This document shows, in pieces, positions 18,601 to 26,417 of a DNA stretch of 26,417 bases. Position 1 is the stretch's first letter. Every line of letters starts with the position of its first letter. The DNA comes from Tieghemiomyces parasiticus (taxonomy: Eukaryota; Kickxellomycota; Dimargaritomycetes; Dimargaritales; Dimargaritaceae), in NCBI GenBank assembly GCA_027575765.1, contig JANBPT010000679.1, forward strand, positions 1 to 26,417, in the 5' to 3' direction. The translations under genes were made by a program, and so were the position numbers. The notes below the pieces were generated by a model, which saw only the letters and a program-made list of their open reading frames with translations, ran no database searches and was not told where the DNA came from.

Positions 18601-21600
18601 GGCTTCCTTTACGTATGCGAGAGGGATAAGGTTGAAACGCGCGGGGACGAACGGGTCAGCCGGAAAGATATATACGGAGGCAGCTAGAGCTAGTTCGGAA
18701 GAAGAAGAAAAGCAGCAACGTGAGGGTCCGAGCCACAATTGGTAAGAAATACGAAGGTGGAAAAAAATGGTGTTCAAGCAGACAAGCGTAGGATTGGGCG
18801 AGGGATGTAGTCTAAGCGGTGTTGAGGCGTGAACTCATACAACAGGTCAACGCACGGGTGAGGGACGCTGGAGGATAGGCGCGCAGGGGGTAGAGTATGC
18901 CTTCTGGGGGAAAAGGGGGGGATGGGTACAGAAGGGAGTGCTGATGAAATGGATGGGTAAGGGCGGCTGGCAGGCGGAGGCGCGGCATCGGGTTTGTGGG
19001 AAGAACAGTGGGAAGTGGGGGGCTTCAAAACATTACTCGCAGTGTTCTGCGCATCTCCAAACCAACAGGCGGGATAGTGGACGGTGGGACGTGTGGATGA
19101 CGCACGCGAATATAACGAATGAGCTGCACCGCTGGACTGGGTCGTCAATCAACAGGCAATGGCGTTCAAGGGGCGGGGTGGTTGAGGTGGAGCACGGCAT
19201 AGGGTTGAGGTCGCGACGATGGTTAACCAGCCGTCGAGTCACTGATGACAGAGTGGCCGAGGACGATTAGGACTGTAACTTTTCGTAATCAGTGATGAGT
19301 CTTGTGCCCCAGTGGCAAAACACAGGGTAGAGTAGATGGTCGCCCAGACAGCTAGGCTTGTGGGGCTTAAAAAAGCTCTATACCGGTGAAACCTGCTCGA
19401 CAGTTAAAACAGTCCTGCAGGCGGCTTTGATTGACAAACCTGGCAAAAGAAATCTAGGAGAGGGCCAAACGGATGGCGACGAGTTTAGCAACTGGTGAGA
19501 CACACTAGCGCGGACCATCACACCCGTCATCAGAGATGCTGGGACAGGGCGTATGAGAGGTCTTCCCAATATAAAGCCTGTGCCGCAGTGGGAGTGCGAG
19601 TCTTCGAGTTTGGCGACGCCTTTCCCTATCAGATGCGTAGAGGCAGCTATTGGAGTTGAAATAAAAATGCAATGCTGTGCAGACATGTATGTGGGAGGTC
19701 AACGGGATGTGCCATACTGGCCCATGCGGCCATCACCTGCCTGAAAACCACTGGATAGGCGGAATGCTAAAAAGAATAATGCGTATATTGATTGGTGGGC
19801 ATGGGCGGAGGTTTGAGCGAGACGGCGCGATAAGTGGTGGATGAGATCTGGAGTGCACCACACAAGGGCGGCGATGGTGACCAATGAAGATGTAATATCT
19901 GACAGCTCGATTGGCGGAATACATTCTGCATAAATGGCGAGCTAACTTCTATTTGCCCCTCCCCTTCTCCTCCCCTTCCTCCGTATTATCATTTTTCTGC
20001 AGCCGCCTGGTCACCGAGACCCCGGCTTGCCGACTGTTCAAGGGGCAAAGCAGCATGGCCGACTGCTTCGTAGTGGCTAACCCTCAGTCTTATCATAACC
20101 AACTTGGTAGTAGGGCTACAAATAAGACCTTCGTCGGGACTAGGCCAATCGGTCCCGCTCGGTTAGGGGCGCAGGCTCGTGGACATATAAAGCGTCCAGA
20201 TGTCAGCTGGTGATGTTGTGCGCTTATTTACCCATCAAGTCAGTGAAGTAATGATAGGTGGATATGTCGTCCTGCCCGTGACTGCAGCGAGTGCGCCTGA
20301 TGAAACCTGGCCCACTGGGGTCTGTCTAGTTACTAAGTCCACGCTTTTGCCAAAATGCTACACCGCGATGGTTTCACTTGGGCTGGTATCCAGTTCCACA
20401 ATGTTTAAAGAGGGGGTAGACCCCTGGCAGGACCCACCGCGTAGGATACTGCACCAAAGCTTCGGCAGACCTATCCGGCCCGTGGGTTGGCTTCGGGTGT
20501 CAGGAGGGCCAACCCCTTACTCACATTAACGGCCCTTTTTCCCGACCCAAGTTCCATTTCATGCTTTTAGTATGACAGCGCCATTTCTCTGGCCTGGCCT
20601 ATCCCTTCCTCCATTCCAGCGGACAATTTGACGAACGATAATGACGCTTTTCCCTTCCCCATTTAACAGTACGGGGCAATCTTTCGAGGTGGTTGGGAAA
20701 AAATGTGGCTCACCAGCCCCCCTCCTTATCCTATGAAATGGCACCCCCCCCACGGGGTACACACCCAAGCCGGATCTCCAGCTGCCACCAAAAGCAGTAT
20801 TTTTGCCTATTCGGCACTCACTCTCCTAAGAAACCCACCTGCAAGGCTTAGCAAGCGGTGATCCCAGGTGCGTTAGCCATTGCACTCTACTGCTGTATCT
20901 AAAACTAGGGCGTTTGAACCGAACAAGGTAAACGTACCTTGATTATTAGTTGATTTATGGGCAGTTGCCAGAGCGGGCACCTAGGTCAGGTATTTCATGA
21001 CTGTCATGGGGTCACACAATCCTCCGAACCATAACCCCTCCCATGTCAATTTTATGGAAGGCCTACAGCGGGTGAGAGGGGCAGCTACCATACCACCCCT
21101 TGGTCATGTCAGGCGGGGTAGTCATGAGAAATATCTAACCTTATTGGGGCGGTGGGCAGCCCGGTTCTCATGCCGTGGACGCGTCACCGGCGGCTTAGAC
21201 CTGACCAGTGTGTCTACACTGGAAATTCGGCTCGCCATTTCTCCTCAAGCAGGCACTATGGTTCCATACATAGATTCCGTGATCGGCGAGTAGATCATGA
21301 CATACTGAGTACATTTCTGCTGCGCCGATACTCGTGGCATCTTTTAAGCCTAAACCGCCCAATAGCTTGTCCGTATCCGTTTTCGTAGGAGCAGTACCGT
21401 AAGCGACCTGGCTCGGGTCAAAGTACGCGCAATCCCACCAGGCACGACGTATTCAAAAAATAACAATTCAATCACAAGTGGCGGTGGTCGGCGATCCGTC
21501 TACCATAGCGTGTCATTTGTCTATCTGATACAAGCGAACACCTCCTATCATGAACATAGACTTCACGTCGTGCCATTGGCGTCAAAGTTCTCCCACTTGG

Positions 21601-21675
21601 TTACCAAATAATATCTTTATATTCCGAATGGACAGTCGCGTCGAATAAGGGCCGAACATAATGTCATAGTGCAAG
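18601..21675. other. Long intergenic region with no recognisable gene
   Basis: About 3 kb between the channel promoter and the stop of the ESF2-like gene. Open frames are all at most 124 codons, on both strands, with no recognisable domain; their translations look like random sequence (frequent C, W, R, S with no conserved blocks). No tRNA A/B boxes, 5S rRNA or snRNA was recognised. The sequence is rather mixed, with purine-rich plus-strand text up to about 19260 (likely promoter side) and pyrimidine-rich text near 19945-19985. Part near 21600-21675 is probably 3' UTR of the ESF2-like gene. Confidence 0.5.
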
Positions 21676-23565
21676 TTACATGAAGATTTGATCCAACACC
21701 GACTCTGCCGTGGGGTCCGCCGCCTCTGCTGAGCCAGCGGTACCCCCAAACGTGTTGCGGAGTTCGAATTCGGCACCGCGCTGCTTGTGCTTGCGAAACG
21801 TAGCTTTGCCCTTACCCTGTGACGATTCAACAGTATAGTGAAGGCGGAAATCCATATGGTGGGAAGGAGGAGGGGGGGGGGCAACGTTAGTCATCCAAGG
21901 GTCATGTGGCAGGGTGTACGTCACCATTTGTTGACGTCTTAGCATTGCCACTGCCGTAGCAAAAATCCCAACGAGCCGTAAGCAGGTCGCGTTGAAGGGG
22001 GGTAATGTCGCATTTGGCCGTGAAAGAAGAAAAGGGGGCTCAGGTTCCCCAGACGAGGCATCATAAAAACAAAAATTCCGCCGAGTATCCCACGCCATAT
22101 TTCTGGCTCATGTCCCCTAGATACTACAGAGTGAATAGGGCGGCCCAAAAGGGCGGCCGTCGCCATTCCCCTATACGACCCACCCCCTCCTGGCCCGGAC
22201 ACTGTGGCCAGATGGAAGTACATAATGCTTCTGTGTTCTACTTACCGCGCTCTTGTGGCTTTGTTTGGCTCGGGCCTGTTCCACCCGGTTGCTGTAGTCC
22301 TCCTCTTCGCGAGCAGCCTGGAGTTCTTCGGCACGGAGATGCTGTTCGTAGGCTTGTCGCTCAGAGCCTGTAGACCGCCGGGTTACGTTTACCGGGCAAA
22401 GTAGGTTGGTAACATGGCGGTGGAACGCAAGGCAAGGTGACCGTGTCAATAGGGGGATACTTTACTGGGTCCATGGCGGCAGCCCGTGCCAGTTATATAC
22501 TTGTCACAACTTCTAGGGCACAGCTTCACTGAAGGGTACTCCCGGCATATCGAATGAAGCCATCCAGTGGGGCGTTCCGCAGGTACTTACGCATTTGGTC
22601 TGTGAGGTCGTTCCACTTAAACTTAGGCAGGTACTTAATGACCCAAAGGTTCTCGTACCACGGATCCTTTTTGCTACCACCTAAATAGATGCGACCAACG
22701 ATAGGATGCAATGCAAACCAGGTTAGAGAAAAGGTTAGAGAAAAGCGTGCGTTAGCCAAGTGTGGTGCTTATTACGGGCGGTCTGCAATCCGCTGCATGG
22801 TACCGCGGTACACAAAGTACCCTTGGTCATGCCGTATGGTGTACCAAGTTAACGTACCGACTTGCTTGTTGTTGAGCGTTCGGGCGGCCAGCTTGGCGTC
22901 CTTCTTATCGATAAATTCGACCCAGCCCTCGACGAACGTGCAAGGGTTTCGCCGTTTCTTAACCTTCTCGCCGTTGACCACAGTGTGCTTCTTGGCCCGT
23001 TTGATCTTGGTTGCCAGGTCGTCTAGATTGTGGTAGATGGTAAAAAGTGGCGAAGGAGCGGTACGAAGAGATACAGGGGGGGGGATGGTGGTCAGTGTCA
23101 CCCTTTGTAGAGGTAAGGCAGACCGCCGTTCTATTGACTAGCACCGAGGTAAACAGAAAATACCAATTTGTTTCTGCAATCTGTGAAGTAATGGGGGCTA
23201 AAGACGGGTGTATATGTACCACACTTACTCTTCTCGGCGAGATAGATTCGTTTAGTCGGTCCGATTTTCTCCATCCAGTTGCGCAACCGTTGCGCGTTGG
23301 TAGCGGTGGGCAGTGACGACAGGTACACCACACCGGTCTGCTCGGACTTCAGCTCGAACTTTTCGAGGTTCTTGCGCTTTAGCGCCTTGGGCGGCGCCTG
23401 GACTTTGGGCCGCTTGGCGACATTCTCCACCGGCGCTGAGTCGAGAATTTCGGTTTCTTCGGCTGGGCTCGGGCTAGAGGGTTTCTTCGTCGCCTTCACC
23501 TCCATCTCAGCGGGAGTAGTCGCCGGACGCGAGCGTTTCTTGGACTTCGTGGTGTCACTGGGCAT
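21676..23565 (-). CDS. ESF2: Esf2/ABT1-type 18S rRNA-processing RRM protein, five exons, 284 aa
   Basis: Nucleolar small-subunit processome factor; in yeast Esf2 stimulates the helicase Dbp8 and is needed for early 18S rRNA cleavages. Spliced model: exon 1 23565-23229, exon 2 23022-22858, exon 3 22680-22591, exon 4 22367-22246, exon 5 21816-21676. Intron phases are 1, 1, 1, 0, and all junctions keep one frame to a TAA. The product has a basic, K/P-rich N-terminus (1-70), an RRM beginning at about 77 (TGVVYLSSLP, KRIYLAEK), then the family signatures FVEGWVEFIDKKDAKLAA (about 142-159), LWVIKYLPKFKW (179-190) and the helical QAYEQHLRAEELQAAREEE region (202-220), and a C-terminus with FRKHKQRG and SVLDQIF, resembling the family's terminal motif. 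Length is close to human ABT1 (272) and yeast Esf2 (316). Start ATG has A at -3. Family identity is strong; the exon 2 start and exon 5 acceptor are the weaker joins. Confidence 0.9.
21817..22245 (-). other. Intron 4 of the ESF2-like gene (429 nt, phase 0)
   Basis: Donor GTAAGT after a GCG codon; acceptor CACAG at 21817-21819. A TGACTAACG branch-like site followed by a C/T tract lies about 75 nt before the acceptor, and the chosen CAG is the first AG after it. Twice as long as the other introns. Contains a GGGCGGCC direct repeat (22138-22145 and 22151-22158). No convincing snoRNA C/D box pair was found. Confidence 0.75.
22368..22590 (-). other. Intron 3 of the ESF2-like gene (223 nt, phase 1)
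   Basis: Donor GTAAGT after CAA ATG C; acceptor TCTACAG. The join creates an Arg codon and gives DQM-R-SERQAYEQ, matching the helical segment that follows the LWxxKYL motif in the Esf2/ABT1 family. Confidence 0.88.
22681..22857 (-). other. Intron 2 of the ESF2-like gene (177 nt, phase 1)
   Basis: Donor GTACGT after GTC G; acceptor TATTTAG. The join gives NNKQV-G-GSKKDPWYENLW, as expected for the family. Contains the tandem repeat at 22721-22744, which duplicates a CTCTAACC branch-site-like element on the gene strand. Confidence 0.88.
22721..22744. repeat. 12-bp tandem duplication inside ESF2 intron 2
   Basis: Plus-strand unit GGTTAGAGAAAA occurs twice in direct tandem. On the gene strand each copy reads as a pyrimidine run with CTCTAACC, a branch-site-like sequence, placed about 42 and 54 nt upstream of the acceptor. 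Confidence 0.9.
23023..23228 (-). other. Intron 1 of the ESF2-like gene (206 nt, phase 1)
   Basis: Donor GTAAGT inside GAG AAG A; acceptor CAATCTAG at 23023-23025. CACTGACC followed by a C-rich tract gives a branch region about 75 nt upstream, and CTAG is the first AG after it. The join gives LAEK-N-DLATKIKRAKK, which continues the RRM with a basic helix. The acceptor has no close conserved residue to pin it exactly. Confidence 0.75.
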
Positions 23566-24027
23566 GGTAGTCTAAAAGTAGCAGGCGTGACGAAGGGTAT
23601 GAATGGATGGGGTATATGTGTGGTGCATGAAGCATGTGGGTAAAGCTGTCTAACGGGACGGTTAGAGCGACCCATGAGAGATGTTGTGCTTCACCTTTGT
23701 GAAGTCCCGGGCATGGCACCTCGACCTGAATGGCCTACAGCACATGCGGGACCCATCCTCTATTTTCTTGTTCTTTTTCTTTTCTTAAAGAACGGACTAG
23801 GGCCATCTAGGTTTGGGAATGTGTGCCCACTGTTCACATCCCTTCGCATATCACGTGATACTGTCGCCCTCGCCTGGTCCGGGGGGGGGGGGTGGCTTAC
23901 TGTCCACCGCCCCTCCAGCGCTCAACCCCTTTTCCACTCATATTTTGTAAACGCTTTATCGACTAAGAAATAGGTGGCAAAAATGACGAGCTAAAAAACT
24001 GAACGAGTCCTTCAGCGATTACACTAT
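23566..24027 (-). promoter_or_regulatory. Promoter/leader of the ESF2-like gene and 3' flank of the hydrolase gene
   Basis: Short gap between the hydrolase stop (24028) and the ESF2 start. CTACTTTTAG ends six bases before the ESF2 ATG and resembles a 3' splice site. Contains a 12-base G run at 23881-23892. No clear AATAAA for the hydrolase was found. No gene. Confidence 0.4.
23881..23892. repeat. Homopolymeric G tract, 12 nt
   Basis: Twelve consecutive G on the plus strand between the hydrolase and ESF2-like genes; its length may be a sequencing uncertainty. Confidence 0.9.
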
Positions 24028-25806
24028 CTAAGGTAGGGTTTCCACGGTCGCGTCAGGCTTCACGTCGCAGTAAGCGTCCAGAATGATCCTGAGCTTAGCA
24101 TCGACGCCAATCTTGCCCTCAAACTTGTGGTTGAAATAGGCGTAGAGTTCCTCCTCAGTGACTCGGAGACTGGGGTTCCGGAGCAGATCAAACACTTCGT
24201 TGGCCGTAACTAGGCCGTAGGGCTGCGGTTGGTCGGCCGGACGGTCTTGGCGGGAGGCAAGGTCCGGCGTTTGGTCCAGTCGCTCCATCGCCGAGCGCGG
24301 TGCTTTCTTCTTCCGCACTCCACCGAGGTTAAGCCCACTGTCCCGCTCCTCCTGGCCGCCGCGGCTCTCCTTCGTCGTGTCGGGATGGCTAATCCGAGCA
24401 TCCAAAGTAGTTTGGTAGGCCGCAGGGCTTAGGTCTAGCGCGGGGAACTTGGGGCGAAGGTACGTCTCAAACACCTCGCTCTGTACCAGTTCGCGCAGGG
24501 TGGCCGGATTCCACTTAGGCTCGACCTTACCGCGGTGGACCAGCTTGGCCGTGACGCCCTCGGTGAAGTCGTGCGACCGGGTGAGGGCCTGGACGGTAAG
24601 GAACTCATCCTGGAGGCACTGGCCGAAACTCTGGGACCGGCCACGGTTGAGAAGTTCGTTGGTGACCAGGACGCTCGTCGGTGACATGCGCTGCAGCGTG
24701 GCCAAGGTCCGGGCGGCCCATTCGGCCTGGGCCTTGGGGGTGATACTCGGGTGGGACTTCTTGCTGACCACAATCTGGGGGTCCTTGGCCTCCTTCTCGA
24801 GGGCAGCCACGATAGCCTCGATGGACCGGTGGCTAAAGCAGCGGCGAATAACCGGGAGGTATGGGCGGAGACTGTACGCGTTATTGGTCTCGGGGTCGGT
24901 CAATTTGGCGGCCTCCTCCGAAAACTCCTCGATGGCCGCATTGACCACGTCCGGATCGTCGGAGGGCAGCTCACACAGGCGCTGCTCGAGGGCCGGCAGG
25001 CGTTCCGACGGTACATAGTGGGTGGCGATACCGGCCCAGAACACCGACGCACCCTGCAGGCGCTCACCCGTCAGACCAAGGTACTTGCCCAGCCCAGCCT
25101 CGAGGCGGGGCAAGAAGTAAGTGCCGCCCACATCAGGGAAGAGACCGATAGCGGTCTCAGGCATAGCGAACATGGTGTTTTCGGTGGCCACGCGGAATGG
25201 TGCGTGTACAGCTAGACCGACGCCACCGCCCATAGTGATGCCATCCATGAGAGCCACGACGGGTTTACGGGCGGTTCCGATGAGATAGTTGAGACGGTAC
25301 TCCTCCTCAAAAAACTGCGCGTAGGACGGATCGTTCGCCGCCACCTGTTCCATCACCCGCTTTACGTCGCCGCCCGCGCAGAACGCCCGTGGCGAAGCTG
25401 TCGACTTGAGAATAACCACGTTACAGTACTCGGACTGTTCCCAGGCTAGGAGCTGCTTAGTGATGGCCTGCACCATCGTCAGCGTGAGGGCGTTGAGCGC
25501 CTTGGGACGGTTGAGCAGGAGGAGGCGGCCCGTCTCATGCTTGTGTTGGAGGACCTCCGTCTGGCTGTAGGGATCGTTGAACGTCGGGGGCTTGGCCGCG
25601 TGGGTAGACGGGGGCGAGGGGGAATTACTGGACGCTGTGCCCGAGGTGCTCATGGTTCGGGTGGTCTGCAGGTGGGCGCTCAGCTGCTGGGTGCGACGTA
25701 GGGCCGCGGCGCCGGAGACAGGCTGGGCCATGCGAGCGCGGAGCGTGGCCGGTAGGCGGCAGATCGATCGGCCCGTCACGATACGGCGGAGTGCGCTATG
25801 AAACAT
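24028..25806 (-). CDS. EHD3: 3-hydroxyisobutyryl-CoA hydrolase, mitochondrial (HIBCH/Ehd3 family), 592 aa
   Basis: Hydrolyses 3-hydroxyisobutyryl-CoA in mitochondrial valine breakdown (EC 3.1.2.4). The ATG at 25806 (G at -3) opens an Arg-rich presequence lacking acidic residues (MFHSALRRIVTGRSICRL), typical of matrix import. Crotonase/ECH_2 domain from about 85: RPKALNAL (100-107), the oxyanion-hole segment FCAGGDVK (142-149), DGITMGGGVG (188-197) and MPETAIGLFPDVGG (215-228), where E217 and D225 have the same 8-residue spacing as E169 and D177 of human HIBCH. The family's PKWNPATL motif is near 430-437. About 130 extra residues follow, partly charged and disordered, then folded-looking (VFDLLRNPSLRVTEEELYAYF). 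In yeast the homologue also serves as mitoribosomal protein mS47, so a ribosomal role is possible. The frame runs eight codons upstream to a TTG, probably across a splice acceptor, so the ATG is preferred. Confidence 0.95.
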   Translation of the reverse strand: MFHSALRRIVTGRSICRLPATLRARMAQPVSGAAALRRTQQLSAHLQTTRTMSTSGTASSNSPSPPSTHAAKPPTFNDPYSQTEVLQHKHETGRLLLLNRPKALNALTLTMVQAITKQLLAWEQSEYCNVVILKSTASPRAFCAGGDVKRVMEQVAANDPSYAQFFEEEYRLNYLIGTARKPVVALMDGITMGGGVGLAVHAPFRVATENTMFAMPETAIGLFPDVGGTYFLPRLEAGLGKYLGLTGERLQGASVFWAGIATHYVPSERLPALEQRLCELPSDDPDVVNAAIEEFSEEAAKLTDPETNNAYSLRPYLPVIRRCFSHRSIEAIVAALEKEAKDPQIVVSKKSHPSITPKAQAEWAARTLATLQRMSPTSVLVTNELLNRGRSQSFGQCLQDEFLTVQALTRSHDFTEGVTAKLVHRGKVEPKWNPATLRELVQSEVFETYLRPKFPALDLSPAAYQTTLDARISHPDTTKESRGGQEERDSGLNLGGVRKKKAPRSAMERLDQTPDLASRQDRPADQPQPYGLVTANEVFDLLRNPSLRVTEEELYAYFNHKFEGKIGVDAKLRIILDAYCDVKPDATVETLP

Positions 25807-26417
25807 GGCAAAGGAGGCTAAAAGTGACAAGAAAAAAGTAGACGAATATTGGATAGGTTAGACAATGTCGCTATGGCGATGAGCGAACGATTGAATGTGG
25901 TCATCGGGTCGGAGGGTTGAGCCGAAGCACACCAGGTAAGTGTGCTTGGCAGCGATCTGACGTACTTAGTGGGGTAAAAGGGTGGGTAAAAGCGGTGGAG
26001 GACTACGGCGAGTGCTGGGAATTCCTACGCCAACAGCAGCCCTGATTCATTGGCCACCGATTCAGCCAAGTGGGTAGGGCCCAGATTCCACCGGTGGGGA
26101 GGGGGGCGCTTGGTAGCCTCGCGGCGCGCCCGGGACGCATTGTGATTTTTTTACACCACCTCCTAGCGGGTAGTCAGAATAATCTCGTCCCTCTAGGCCT
26201 TGTACATACTTGATTGACAAGCAGCCTTCGCGGCCAATTCCGTGCGGAGTGTCCGTAAAACTCCTGGTGCCGTATCCATGCGGAAGGCACAATTGACTAA
26301 TGACGTCTGATTTAGAAAACGATAGTGTAGTTTCTATGTGGGTGGCATTCAGTTCGAGGCGAGTTGCTGAAGGATAGGCTGGGCTAGGCCCGCACATAGC
26401 CCAGCCGGGGTCGATGC
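25807..26417 (-). promoter_or_regulatory. Promoter/leader of the hydrolase gene, with a possible 5' leader intron
   Basis: On the gene strand, GTCTAACC followed by a pyrimidine tract and CACTTTTAG (ending at 25818) looks like a complete branch site and 3' splice site 11 nt before the ATG. A GTACGT donor candidate lies at 25960-25965, which would give an intron of about 148 nt. No recognisable gene in the rest; the minus-strand open frame at 26062-26397 has no known domain. Confidence 0.4.

Noticed and set aside
20200..20529. 109-codon plus-strand open frame in the long gap
   Set aside because: No recognised domain, no homology-like motif and no supporting splice sites; length is within chance expectation.
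20840..20910. tRNA-like text (A-box-like TGGCTAACG on the minus strand)
   Set aside because: No B box, no cloverleaf pairing and no terminator T run could be found.
21817..22245. C/D box snoRNA inside ESF2 intron 4
   Set aside because: ATGATG and CTGA occur, but only about 20 nt apart and without a terminal stem; not supportable.
25807..25830. Eight-codon upstream extension of the hydrolase
   Set aside because: It begins at TTG and crosses the CTTTTAG acceptor-like site; the ATG at 25806 opens a proper mitochondrial presequence.
1..26417. Biosynthetic cluster, defence island or mobile element
   Set aside because: The five genes belong to unrelated housekeeping functions, and no transposase, reverse transcriptase, terminal repeats or target-site duplications were seen.

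Overview
This window looks like nuclear DNA from a fungus, probably an early-diverging lineage. The support is a Sla1-type endocytic adaptor with SHD1 and SHD2 domains, a fungal CSC1/RSN1-type channel with its fungus-specific C-terminal motif, and short spliceosomal introns with mostly GTAAGT donors and CTAAC/CTAAT-like branch sites. A zoopagomycete or kickxellomycete source is possible, but that is only a guess from style (GC-rich coding, glutamine and serine/proline-rich insertions, long disordered tails). No rRNA, tRNA, CRISPR array, recognisable transposon or prokaryotic operon was seen.

Five protein-coding genes are supported, all on the minus strand. In transcription order (right to left) they are: (1) 25806-24028, a mitochondrial 3-hydroxyisobutyryl-CoA hydrolase with an extra C-terminal tail; (2) 23565-21676, a five-exon Esf2/ABT1-type ribosome-biogenesis RNA-binding protein of 284 residues reconstructed here from splice sites; (3) 17689-12023, an intronless, very long (about 1888 residue) CSC1/OSCA/TMEM63 channel; (4) 11380-8778, a three-exon gene for an unrecognised 731-residue protein, also reconstructed here; (5) 6246-2350, an intronless Sla1-like actin-patch adaptor of 1298 residues.

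The rest is non-coding as far as can be seen: 1-2349, 6247-8777, 11381-12022, 17690-21675, 23566-24027 and 25807-26417. These stretches hold likely promoters/leaders (pyrimidine-rich on the gene strand, with CA and TA dinucleotide repeats), AATAAA-type 3' end signals for three genes, and possible 5' leader introns. The 4-kb gap at 17690-21675 and the 2.5-kb gap at 6247-8777 contain no recognisable gene.

The genes do not form a pathway: they are ordinary neighbours serving endocytosis, osmosensing, ribosome assembly and valine catabolism. No clear new multi-gene system was found. The points most worth a second look are the unrecognised 731-residue protein, the large insertion and tail of the channel, the hydrolase tail, and a recurring splice-acceptor-like element just upstream of four of the five start codons.
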